Source of the DNA: Acholeplasma granularum ATCC 19168
GTDB taxonomy: Bacteria; Bacillota_I; Bacilli_A; Acholeplasmatales; Acholeplasmataceae
Length of the DNA: 64,000 nucleotides
Direction of reading: 5' to 3'
NCBI RefSeq assembly: GCF_000526235.1
Contig: NZ_JAFR01000007.1
Span: forward strand, 1 to 64,000
A program made the translations under genes and the position numbers. Of the stretch, positions 23,162 through 31,234 are shown piece after piece. The first letter of the stretch is position 1. Each line of letters begins with the position of its first letter. The notes under the pieces were generated by a model. That model was not told where the DNA came from. It searched no databases and saw nothing but the letters and a program-made list of their open reading frames with translations.

Positions 23162-23651
23162 ATATATGTTTATGATAAGCATATCTTAATGAATCTATAT
23201 CTGTTTTAACATGAACCACACCACATTTAATAAAACCTTGACGCTCTAAAGATTTAATCATTGGTAAATTTTTGGGGTGTGTATCTATTCGAATATCTCT
23301 AATATTAAAATATTGGAAAACGTAATCTATCATTTTACTTGTTAAGTTTAACCCGACATAATCATTAGATAGGGCAATTCTATGTATCGCTTTATAAGGG
23401 TTGTCATTTAGCCACTTTCCAATAATATCATCATAAACGCTATCTATCGAAAAAACGCTCATAGTACCCACGACTTGTTGATCCATAATGTACACATATA
23501 AATGATTATGTGTGATATCTTCTTTGATTATGTCAATGTTTGGATAATTGTTTTGCCACTGAGTCATACCACTATTTTTCATTCTTAATTGCGCTTGCTT
23601 AATTACACCCATTATTTGATTTAAATCATTAAAAGTTCCTAAACGTATCAT
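23160..23651 (-). CDS. GNAT-family N-acetyltransferase
   Basis: The 163-residue protein begins MIRLGTFNDLNQIMGVIKQA, the usual GNAT first helix. It has HRIALSNDYVGLNLTSKMIDYVF (motif A with a diverged acetyl-CoA loop, about 91-113) and IRIDTHPKNLPMIKSLERQGFIKCG (motif B, about 120-144). AGAGGTGT precedes the ATG on the minus strand. It is monocistronic, convergent with the DUF4886 gene and shares its terminator. The substrate cannot be told; small-molecule or peptide acetylation is usual. Confidence 0.8.
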   Translation of the reverse strand: MIRLGTFNDLNQIMGVIKQAQLRMKNSGMTQWQNNYPNIDIIKEDITHNHLYVYIMDQQVVGTMSVFSIDSVYDDIIGKWLNDNPYKAIHRIALSNDYVGLNLTSKMIDYVFQYFNIRDIRIDTHPKNLPMIKSLERQGFIKCGVVHVKTDIDSLRYAYHKHI

Positions 23652-23847
23652 AATTACACCTCTATAAATATTATATCAATAAATAGATTAAACAAAGTTT
23701 AATTGATATATACTAACAATGTTAGAATTATACTTTTAAAGTGTTATAAATGTAGTGTAGTGTTTTTTTTTGTATAATAAGAATATCTTTAAAATATAAA
23801 GAATTTATCAGTATATTAAACGTATTAAGAAAGTAAGGTATATAAAT

Positions 23848-24840
23848 ATGCAAAATAGAATAAAAATAGCAATTATAGGATATGGTAATTTAGGTAAAAG
23901 TGTAGAGTCATCTATTTTACAAAATTCAGATATGGAGCTTTTTGGAATTTTTACAAGAAGAGATCCTAAATCTTTAGTACCACTGACAAAAACTGCACGA
24001 GTTTATCACCTAGATGATGTTGAAAAATTTAAAGATCAAATTGATGTAGCTATTTTATGTGGAGGAAGTATGTCTGATCTACCACATCAAGGACCATTTA
24101 TTGCTAACTTAGTAAATACAGTAGATGGATATGATAACCATGCATTAATCAATGATTACTTTAATAGTATGAATATTGCATCATTAAATTCAAATAAAGT
24201 AAGTATAGTTGCTAGTGGCTGGGATCCTGGAATGTTTTCAATTAATCGTATACTTGTAGAAGCAATACTACCTATTGGTGAAACATACACATTTTGGGGT
24301 AATGGAGTAAGTCAAGGGCATTCAGATGCTATTAGAAGAGTTAAAGGTGTTAAGAATGCAGTTCAATATACAGTGCCTAAAACTAGTGCAGTTGATGCTG
24401 TTAAAAGCGGAAAAATGCCTCAATTAACTACTAAAGATAAGCATAAAAGAATTTGTTTTGTGGTTGCTGATGAAAATGAAGATTTATTACGTATTGAAGA
24501 TGAAATTAAGAAAATGCCAAATTACTTTGAACCTTATGAAACCGAAGTAAATTTTATAACTGAAGAAGAATTGAAACTTAATCATAGTGGATTACCACAT
24601 GGTGGATTAGTTATTAGACATGGTAAAACAGGTATAAATAAGGAAAATAATCAAATAATAGAGTATAAATTAAAATTAGATTCAAATCCAGATTTTACTG
24701 CAAGTGTGTTACTAGCATATGCAAGAGCTGCTTACAGATTAAATAGTGAGGGTGTAGTGGGTGCAAAAACTATAGCAGATATTGCACCAGGATACTTAAT
24801 TAATAAATCAGCAGAAGAAATTAGACGATTATTAATCTAA
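23848..24840 (+). CDS. ddh: meso-Diaminopimelate D-dehydrogenase
   Basis: The 330-residue protein matches Ddh, the NADP-dependent enzyme (EC 1.4.1.16) that aminates tetrahydrodipicolinate directly to meso-diaminopimelate. It has an N-terminal dinucleotide fold IAIIGYGNLGKSVE and FTRRDP, and the conserved AILCGGSMSDLP. ASGWDPGMFSINR and TFWGNGVSQGHSDAIRR follow, then HGGLVIRHGKTG. Length is normal. AGTAAGG precedes the ATG. In a cell without a murein cluster nearby the product would serve lysine synthesis or salvage rather than wall building, which is inference. It is monocistronic. Confidence 0.92.
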   Translation: MQNRIKIAIIGYGNLGKSVESSILQNSDMELFGIFTRRDPKSLVPLTKTARVYHLDDVEKFKDQIDVAILCGGSMSDLPHQGPFIANLVNTVDGYDNHALINDYFNSMNIASLNSNKVSIVASGWDPGMFSINRILVEAILPIGETYTFWGNGVSQGHSDAIRRVKGVKNAVQYTVPKTSAVDAVKSGKMPQLTTKDKHKRICFVVADENEDLLRIEDEIKKMPNYFEPYETEVNFITEEELKLNHSGLPHGGLVIRHGKTGINKENNQIIEYKLKLDSNPDFTASVLLAYARAAYRLNSEGVVGAKTIADIAPGYLINKSAEEIRRLLI

Positions 24841-25170
24841 TTATATATTCTAAAGAGGATAATTTACTACTCTTAATAGTATATTTAAAAATGATGATGT
24901 ACTATAATATTTTTTTAAGTCTTATAATAAACGGCCCTTTAAAAAATTATGTGGTATACCACACTATAATGGATAGGTATATTGTTACCACACAATAATT
25001 TATATATCTATAATTTAATGTACTTAAATGTGTTACTAAATAGACTGATTGATATGATACCTCTAAAGTAGACACAGGAAATAATATAAAGAAATATATA
25101 TTATTACTGTTAATACTTGGAGGTATTTTTTAATTTGTTAAATTTCTTTTAATTGTTGCATAAATCAACC
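24841..25170. other. Intergenic region with a perfect palindrome and IS3-like debris
   Basis: GTGGTATACCAC is a perfect 12-bp palindrome at 24951-24962; a half copy, TACCACAC, follows near 24987. AAGTAGACACAGGAAATAAT near 25070 resembles the IS3 end at 27737. TTAATACTTGGAGGTAT near 25121 matches the ribosome-binding region of the minus-strand gene at 28720. No gene is supported here. Confidence 0.5.
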
Positions 25171-25186
25171 ATACCCCTAAGGGTAT
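25171..25186 (+). promoter_or_regulatory. CstR/CsoR-type operator
   Basis: ATACCCCTAAGGGTAT has perfect ATACCC/GGGTAT arms around a 4-base centre, the G/C-tract palindrome recognised by CsoR/CstR repressors. It lies directly upstream of the extended -10 (25188-25196), so a bound repressor would block polymerase. The operon's last gene encodes a regulator of this family, which implies autoregulation. Confidence 0.85.
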
Positions 25187-25187
25187 G

Positions 25188-25196
25188 TGTTATAAT
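25188..25196 (+). promoter_or_regulatory. Extended -10 promoter of the sulfur operon
   Basis: TGTTATAAT lies just after the operator palindrome and 43 bases before the first ATG at 25239. Confidence 0.65.
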
Positions 25197-25238
25197 CAAG
25201 CATTGAATAAGATAGAAGAAGTTAAATAGGAGAAAATA

Positions 25239-25508
25239 ATGTTTTTTACAAAATCAGTTCAGTGGAAAGATATTAAATATACAGACTTAGTTATAGATGT
25301 TAGAGAGCCTCATGAATATCATGTATACAATCATAAGGGATCAAAAAACATACCATTATCTCAAATATCAAAGTACAAAACAGATAAGAAGGTCTTTGTG
25401 ACATGTCAATCAGGAATGAGAAGTAGAATAGCTGTTGGTATATTAAAGAAAAATGGTGTTGATGCTGTAAATATTAAAGGCGGCATGATGAAATATTATA
25501 CAAGATAA
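25239..25508 (+). CDS. Single-domain rhodanese
   Basis: The 89-residue protein is one rhodanese domain. It carries VIDVREPHEYHVYNHKGSKNI, the usual strand and helix, and the active loop CQSGMRS (Cys near residue 66), which carries a persulfide. It passes sulfane sulfur between donors and acceptors. AGGAGA precedes the ATG. It is first in a four-gene operon behind a CstR-like operator, so it probably helps clear reactive sulfur species. Confidence 0.88.
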   Translation: MFFTKSVQWKDIKYTDLVIDVREPHEYHVYNHKGSKNIPLSQISKYKTDKKVFVTCQSGMRSRIAVGILKKNGVDAVNIKGGMMKYYTR

Positions 25509-25521
25509 AGGAGTTTTTAAA

Positions 25522-27153
25522 TTGAAAAAAATAATAGTAATTGGTGGCGTAGCAGGTGGCATGAGCTTTGCTACTAGATATCGTAGATTGAACCAAAATG
25601 ATGAGATGATTGTTTTTGAGAAAGGACCATTTGTTTCATTTGCTAATTGTGGGTTACCATATTATATTTCTGGTGAAATAGATAGTAAAGATAAATTATT
25701 AGTCGCTAAAGATACCATGTTAATAAATAGATTTAACTTGGTCATTAAACAAAATCATGAAGTCGTAAAAATTGACAGTGATAATAAAATAGTAGAAGTT
25801 TTAAATGATGGTATATTACATAAATTTAAATACGATAAATTAATTATTTCAACGGGAGCTAAACCAATCATACCTCAAGTAAAAGGCTTAGATAAAATAC
25901 CTTATTTTACACTAAGAAACATACCGGATCTAGATTATATTATGAATTTTATTGAAACAAACAACCCTAAAAAAGTTGCTATCATCGGAGCTGGATTTAT
26001 CGGACTTGAAGTAGCAGAAAATTTAAAAAAACTTGGACTTGATGTCATAATTATTGAAAAAGCGAGTCAGGTATTAACACCACTTGATTATGAAATGAGT
26101 CAATTTGCAAAAGATGAGTTGGAAAAAAATGGTATCAGTGTTTATACTTCTAAAGAGCTACTTGAAGTTAAAGAAAATAGACTTATTTTAGACGACTTAG
26201 AGTTAAATGTAGATTTTCTAATTAGTTCAATTGGAGTTATGCCTGAATCAAATCTTGCACTTGATGCAGGTATAAAACTAGGTTATAAAAATGGTATTGA
26301 AGTAAATGATAAATTTGAAACCTCAATAGAAGATATATATGCTGTTGGTGATGCAATTGTTGTAAAAAACTATATAACAAATGAAGATACATTAATACCT
26401 TTAGCAAGCCCTGCAAATCGTCAAGGTAGACAACTTGCTGATATTTTAAATGGTTTAGAAGTAACTTATAAGGGTACACTAGGAACATCAATTGTAAGAA
26501 TATTTGATCAAACCTTTGCAACTACTGGTTTAAATGAAAAACAACTTGAAAATAGAAACTATAAAGTTATACATCTTCTAGCAAATGATCATGCAGGATA
26601 TTATCCAGGTGCGACCTCGATTAATTTAAAAGTTATATTTGATCCTCATACTGAAGAAATACTTGGTGCACAAGCAGTTGGCAAAAAGGGTGTTGATAAA
26701 AGAATCGATATTATAGCAACCGCTATAAAATCAGGATTAAAGGTAAGTGATCTACAAGAGTTAGAACTTACTTATGCCCCACCATTTGGTAGTGCTAAGG
26801 ACATAGTTAATTTAGCAGGATATGTTAGCCAAAACATTATTTTAGGACATTCTAAAACTTACCAATGGTATGATGTTGAAAGACTTAAAAGCGAAGGAGC
26901 ATTATTTGTTGATCTAAGAAGTAAAGAAGAGGTTTTAGCACTTGGAAAAATACCTGGATCAATAAATATAGCTATTGATGAATTGAAATCAAGAATAAAT
27001 GAAATACCTTTAGATAAAAAGATAATCTTATATTGTCAAAGTGGAACTAGAAGTTACAATGCAGAACAAACTTTAAGACCACTAGGTTATAATTGTTATA
27101 ACCTAGATGGCTCATATAGTATATATAGTAAAGTGTATAAGGAGGTTAAATAA
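25522..27153 (+). CDS. CoA-disulfide reductase fused to a rhodanese domain
   Basis: The 543-residue fusion starts at TTG 25522, placed after AAAGGAG. Residues 1-445 are an FAD/NAD(P)H pyridine-nucleotide disulfide reductase with VIGGVAGGMSFATRYRR and the single-cysteine redox site FANCGLPYY (Cys near 43). The second nucleotide fold AIIGAGFIGLEVAENLKK and the FAD-binding DIYAVGDA follow. Residues about 455-543 are a rhodanese domain with active loop CQSGTRS. Such CoADR-RHD enzymes reduce CoA persulfide or polysulfide and release sulfide. The gene sits between two lone rhodaneses under a CstR-like operator. Confidence 0.93.
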   Translation: MKKIIVIGGVAGGMSFATRYRRLNQNDEMIVFEKGPFVSFANCGLPYYISGEIDSKDKLLVAKDTMLINRFNLVIKQNHEVVKIDSDNKIVEVLNDGILHKFKYDKLIISTGAKPIIPQVKGLDKIPYFTLRNIPDLDYIMNFIETNNPKKVAIIGAGFIGLEVAENLKKLGLDVIIIEKASQVLTPLDYEMSQFAKDELEKNGISVYTSKELLEVKENRLILDDLELNVDFLISSIGVMPESNLALDAGIKLGYKNGIEVNDKFETSIEDIYAVGDAIVVKNYITNEDTLIPLASPANRQGRQLADILNGLEVTYKGTLGTSIVRIFDQTFATTGLNEKQLENRNYKVIHLLANDHAGYYPGATSINLKVIFDPHTEEILGAQAVGKKGVDKRIDIIATAIKSGLKVSDLQELELTYAPPFGSAKDIVNLAGYVSQNIILGHSKTYQWYDVERLKSEGALFVDLRSKEEVLALGKIPGSINIAIDELKSRINEIPLDKKIILYCQSGTRSYNAEQTLRPLGYNCYNLDGSYSIYSKVYKEVK

Positions 27154-27459
27154 ATGTATCAATCAATTATTGCTCATGAATTAGAACAACTTGTTAGAAA
27201 AGAAAACGTTAAAGTAATAGATGTTAGAGAAACATATGAATTATCAATGGGTCATATTAAAAATATGATTCATATGCCAATATCAGAATTTGGAAAACAT
27301 CTACATAAAATAAACAAAAATGACCACTATTATGTAGTATGTTTAAGTGGTTCAAGAAGCCAGATGGTATCTAATTTTTTAGCTCAGCAAGGTTATAAAA
27401 TAACAAATGTATTAGGTGGCATGAGTGCCTATAATGGAGATTTAGTTTATGAAGTGTGA
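27154..27459 (+). CDS. Single-domain rhodanese
   Basis: The 101-residue rhodanese begins directly after the preceding stop, with AAGGAGG inside the end of that gene. It has VIDVRETYELSMGHIKNMIHM and active loop CLSGSRS (Cys near residue 69), followed by the usual helix and VLGGMSAY. It overlaps the regulator gene by 11 bases. Three rhodanese domains in one operon point to relay of sulfane sulfur rather than cyanide detoxification. Confidence 0.88.
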   Translation: MYQSIIAHELEQLVRKENVKVIDVRETYELSMGHIKNMIHMPISEFGKHLHKINKNDHYYVVCLSGSRSQMVSNFLAQQGYKITNVLGGMSAYNGDLVYEV

Positions 27460-27700
27460 TATCAGTATCGTTAATCGATTAAAAAGAAGTCAAGGACAGA
27501 TGAATGGTGTATTAAAGTTAATAGAAAATGAAGCAACATGTGAAGAAATTGTTATGCAACTTAAAGCAATTAGATCAAGTGTTGATAGAATCATCGGTTT
27601 AATTACTACATCAAATCTTGTTCAAAAAATAGAACTTGAAAATCAAGTAGATTTAAAGGGCATTGATGAAGCTTTAAATCTGTTAATTAAAAGTATATAA
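27449..27700 (+). CDS. CsoR/CstR-family regulator lacking the second cysteine
   Basis: The 83-residue all-helical protein has the family start VNRLKRSQGQMNGVLKLIE and Cys31 in ATCEEIVMQLKAIRSS, the position used by CstR and CsoR. The second sulfur residue, position 60 in CstR, is Lys here, and the His-x-x-x-Cys pair of copper-sensing CsoR is absent. A further Cys is at position 3. Sulfur context and a matching operator at 25171 point to persulfide sensing. With only one conserved cysteine, the usual intersubunit polysulfide link between two different cysteines cannot form. Confidence 0.85.
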   Translation: MKCDISIVNRLKRSQGQMNGVLKLIENEATCEEIVMQLKAIRSSVDRIIGLITTSNLVQKIELENQVDLKGIDEALNLLIKSI

Positions 27701-27726
27701 AAAATAAAACCATCAATTTTGAACAG

Positions 27727-27803
27727 CCCCTTGTCAAGTAGACACGGTAAATAATATTAAATTAGATAGCCATATACCTATATTCTAAAGGTGTGTGGCT
27801 TTT
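27727..27803 (-). pseudogene. IS3-family end with last transposase codons
   Basis: On the minus strand the sequence reads SHTPLEYRYMAI and a stop at 27762-27764, the normal last residues of an IS3-family OrfB. It then runs into a terminal-repeat-like tract (GTGTCTACTTGACAAGGGG, minus strand). The rest of the element is gone. It lies between the sulfur operon and the DsrE gene. Confidence 0.65.
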
Positions 27804-27808
27804 TAAAT

Positions 27809-28135
27809 CTATACTTTAATATATAAAAATCCTTCATTTTGTAGTAATGCCAATTTAAAGACACCACTTGCTGTAATTTTAGTACCAGATATTACTTTAT
27901 TAATATCGATACCATATGAATTTAAACTGTTATTACATAAATAGTATGTAGCGTTCGTGTTAATTTTAATGTTACTATTATCAACAGTAAAATTTCTAAC
28001 TGCTTCACCATTAATAACTATATTTATAACATTACTATCATCTTCTTTAAGTAAATTGTTAATATTATTTTGCATCCTATTTATTTGATCAATGTTACTT
28101 ACATGTAAAACGACTTTTATTATATTATCTTTCAA
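27809..28135 (-). CDS. DsrE-family protein
   Basis: The 108-residue product fits the DsrE/DsrF-like fold. It has an N-terminal strand KVVLHVSNIDQINRMQNNI with a following NLLKEDDSNVINIVINGEAV. The family segment YYLCNNSLNSYGIDINKVISG has one Cys in the usual active loop, and ASGVFKLALLQNEGFLYIKV ends the protein. Such proteins carry or transfer sulfur on that cysteine. It lies on the opposite strand to the rhodanese operon, separated only by IS debris, so a shared role in sulfur handling is plausible. It follows the membrane-protein gene on the same strand by three bases. Confidence 0.75.
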   Translation of the reverse strand: MKDNIIKVVLHVSNIDQINRMQNNINNLLKEDDSNVINIVINGEAVRNFTVDNSNIKINTNATYYLCNNSLNSYGIDINKVISGTKITASGVFKLALLQNEGFLYIKV

Positions 28136-28138
28136 TTA

Positions 28139-28720
28139 TTAAACCTCCATTTTATCCTTTTTTAAATCATAATCTTTTAATGCTAAATTTAAATATATAC
28201 CAACTATAGGCATAAAGCCTAATAAATAATATCTACTAACAGGTTTTAATATTAAAGGACTAATAAATATCATAAATATGAAATCAATGGTCATAATATG
28301 TATAAACGAATCATTTAAAAATGCATTTAAGTAGACTTGAAAATTACCCAATATAAGACCAAATATAATGATTATTATAGTAGTAAACATTAAAATGAAT
28401 GAAGTGTATTTAAACACTCTAATATTTCTATATTTTGGGTTTTTTTTATAAATAAAATAAGGTGCAACAGCAAATCCACCTAAAACAAATCCTAAAAATA
28501 AAAATATAAAATCAACTTTATTGAGTTTATTTGTAGTTATAGCAAATAGTAAAAAGGTAAGTGGGAACATACCTAATAAATTAAATACTGCAAGTATAAG
28601 TGGATCTACATTCATTGAAAAAATATCAGATAATAAGTTTAGACTAGAGTATTTAAATACTAGATGATAAATCGTATATATAATTAGCAAAACATAACTA
28701 AAAGTTATTATTTTTTTCAT
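28139..28720 (-). CDS. Hypothetical membrane protein (193 aa)
   Basis: Five or six hydrophobic segments are visible, near residues 3-23, 40-65, 70-92, 104-127, 138-157 and 162-181. YKKNPKYRNIRV forms a basic loop. I see no motif that names a family. TGGAGGTATAAA precedes the ATG on the minus strand. The gene is three bases upstream of the DsrE gene on the same strand, so the two are cotranscribed. By association it may move a sulfur compound, but nothing in the sequence shows that. Confidence 0.65.
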   Translation of the reverse strand: MKKIITFSYVLLIIYTIYHLVFKYSSLNLLSDIFSMNVDPLILAVFNLLGMFPLTFLLFAITTNKLNKVDFIFLFLGFVLGGFAVAPYFIYKKNPKYRNIRVFKYTSFILMFTTIIIIIFGLILGNFQVYLNAFLNDSFIHIMTIDFIFMIFISPLILKPVSRYYLLGFMPIVGIYLNLALKDYDLKKDKMEV

Positions 28721-29259
28721 TTTATACCTCCAAGTATTAATTTAATGATACATTATATTTGTTTATTAAAATCGATTAATGCCTTTATATCATACATAAA
28801 TATTATATAAAAAGACATAATAAGAGTACATGCTATAATATTATATAATATCCTGTTTAAATAACAGCAATGAGGTTAATTATAGAAAATTAAGAAGAAC
28901 ATATAGAGTATTGATAATTGGGTTTATATTTGAATTCATTTTACTGATGATTAAGCAGCTTGTTATTTATTACTACAAATTAATTATAAGTTTTGATTTA
29001 TTATTAATAGTGAATGTTCAAATACTTTATTTATAAGGGCTGTTGATATGATTGATATATTTAATTTTATATCGGATTTTAATTTAATAGAACAAAATTT
29101 TAAGGCAGATGCAGCCAAGACATCGAAGTTTTACTTCCAAAAAAAATTTTGACTCAAATCGAAATATATATGTAGCTTCTAGTCGGTTAAGGTAGTGCTG
29201 AAAGGAGTTTTATTTTACTGTTGTAAAAATTGAATAAAATATCATGAAATATGATGAAA
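28721..29259. other. Intergenic region with orphan promoter and small broken frames
   Basis: An extended -10 box, TGCTATAAT (28831-28839), points rightward but is followed only by short frames. One at 29048-29151 reads MIDIFNFISDFNLIEQN and stops after 34 codons. This may be the promoter and front of the dead NERD gene. Confidence 0.45.
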
Positions 29260-29872
29260 AAGTACAAAATATAAAACAAAAATCAGGCAATGGTTTTTTA
29301 AAACTTACTTTAATAAAGGTAATTATGGTGAATTCAAACTATATAAAAAAATCATAAAAACATTTGGTACCAACTATTTTTTTACGAATCTATATTTAGA
29401 TAATATTAATACTGAGCATACAGAAGTTGATGTTGTAGTAATTTCTAAACATGATATTTATGTTTTTGAAATGAAAAACTATTCAGGTTATATATATGGT
29501 TCAAAAAATGATCAATACTGGACTCAAGTATTAAATCGATTTTTAAAGCATAAATTATATAATCCATTTAGACAAAATTATGCTCATCTAAAATCCCCTT
29601 GAAAACTATTTAAATATTAGTTTGAATAAATTAGTTCAAATAATTTTTTTTCAAATTATTCAAAAATAAAAGTAAACAAAGATGATTCATTCAATTAGGT
29701 ACAATTAAAAAACGTAAATAAATATATAAAAATGCATATAAAAAATAACTTAGAAGTTTTTACAAATGAGGAAATTAAACAATTTTCACAATTATTAATT
29801 TTGCGTTCCAATATGACAGATGAAGTTAAGAATAAACATATCCAAGAGGTTATGATCAATAAAAAAAAATAA
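29260..29872 (+). pseudogene. Broken NERD-domain (nuclease-related) gene
   Basis: From about 29260 an open frame reads KIRQWFFKTYFNKGNYGEFK, then EVDVVVISKHDIYVFEMKNY and SGYIYG, then NPFRQNYAHLKS. These are the landmarks of the NERD domain, related to restriction endonucleases (Asp of EVDVVV, Glu and Lys of FEMKN). A TGA follows near 29602 and more stops and frame changes come after. The tail VFTNEEIKQFSQLLIL to TAA at 29872 is the usual C-terminal end. The nuclease core is readable but the gene is dead. Confidence 0.75.
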
Positions 29873-29951
29873 AACTTAAAAGTTCATATTTCTGTTTTAT
29901 GTAGTCATGATATAATTTATATGGTACAACAAAATTTAGGGGATAACAGCA

Positions 29952-31103
29952 ATGAAAAAAATATTAATACTAATAATAACAATACTGTTTACTGCAATAT
30001 TAGTTTCTTGTATGGACAAAGAAAATAATCTAAAACAATATAAATTAGAATTAGACTTAGATAATAATTCTTCAAATAAAGTTTTATATACAGATGTTCA
30101 ATCAATTCTTACGGATCCTGTTATACCAACTAAAGATGGTTACATATTTTTATATTGGGAAAACACCAAAACTTTAAAAAGATTTGATTTTCCAAACCAA
30201 ATCAACGAAGATACAAAACTAAAAGCCATTTATAGGAAACTAAATATCTATACTGTGACCTTTAATCAATCAAATTTTATGACACAAGAAATTATTGAAG
30301 GAAAAACGGCAGTTAATCCAGGTAATGTTGAAATACTTAACTATAAATTTATAGGGTGGGTATATGATAAAACCAATGCTATTTTTGATTTTGATAAGGA
30401 AATTAACAATAACTATGTGTTAAATCCATTATGGGAACAAGAATTCAATACTGGTTTAAAATATAGCATGATTTCTACTGATTTTGGTAATTATTATTTC
30501 GCACAATTAGTCGATGATGGGCCTAAAAAACTTATTATACCTAATATTTACCAAGGGCATTATATAAATGATCTCATCTCAAGTAGTGGTGGAAGTGGTA
30601 TTGAATCGATTTTTATACACAAACATGTAATTTCAATTGAAAATAAGTTCTTTTCATCTGCTGATAGCTTAAAAGAAATTGTTGTTGATGAATCAAATAC
30701 ATCTTTTTATAGTCAAGATGGTATATTATATACTAGATTTTATGATGAACTTAAACTTATGTTTTATCCTATTAATAAGGAATCACTATTATATTTAATA
30801 GATAGTAATGTGACAACCATTGAATCTAATTCATTTATGAACAATAAAGGTATTCATACATTAAATCTTATAAATGGAAATTTAAAGGAGATTAGGTCAC
30901 ATGCATTTAATTTTTCAAATATTAAAAATATTGTGGTCCCCAAGAATGTTTTAATTAATAATTCGGCATTTTATTTATATGAAAATGGAAATATATTTAT
31001 TGAGGACGAATCATATAGTTTTGAGGTTCAAAAATCTACAAATGTTTATACTAAAAATCAGTGGATAATGACTCCTGATGGACCTGAAATTATTAGTAAA
31101 TAA
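29952..31103 (+). CDS. Surface lipoprotein with InlB-like repeats and BspA-type leucine-rich repeats
   Basis: A lipoprotein signal with lipobox LVSC (Cys20) starts the 383-residue protein. Residues about 35-160 contain two InlB/Flg_new-type units (KDGYIFLYWENTKTLKRFDF and YKFIGWVYDKTNAIFDFD, each closing with a strand like LNPLWEQ). Residues about 170-350 are BspA-like leucine-rich repeats (IESIFIHKHVISIENKFF, LKEIVVDESNTSFYSQDGIL, IKNIVVPKNV). Both repeat types serve in binding host or neighbour surfaces. AGGGGATAAC precedes the ATG. It resembles the smaller lipoprotein at 5403. Confidence 0.82.
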   Translation: MKKILILIITILFTAILVSCMDKENNLKQYKLELDLDNNSSNKVLYTDVQSILTDPVIPTKDGYIFLYWENTKTLKRFDFPNQINEDTKLKAIYRKLNIYTVTFNQSNFMTQEIIEGKTAVNPGNVEILNYKFIGWVYDKTNAIFDFDKEINNNYVLNPLWEQEFNTGLKYSMISTDFGNYYFAQLVDDGPKKLIIPNIYQGHYINDLISSSGGSGIESIFIHKHVISIENKFFSSADSLKEIVVDESNTSFYSQDGILYTRFYDELKLMFYPINKESLLYLIDSNVTTIESNSFMNNKGIHTLNLINGNLKEIRSHAFNFSNIKNIVVPKNVLINNSAFYLYENGNIFIEDESYSFEVQKSTNVYTKNQWIMTPDGPEIISK

Positions 31104-31234
31104 CCAACTAACTATTTTGACTGGTTTTATTTGAACTGATAAATATATATAAGTATAACTTAATAAATTAATATAAAAATGATGTCTAGAAATGTAATTA
31201 ATTAGTACATCATTTTTATAGAAAGTTGATAATT

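Noticed and set aside
28863-29955. ATAACAGCAATGA occurring at both 28863 and 29945
   Set aside because: A 13-base match around two start-like positions in AT-rich DNA is compatible with chance; flanks do not match.
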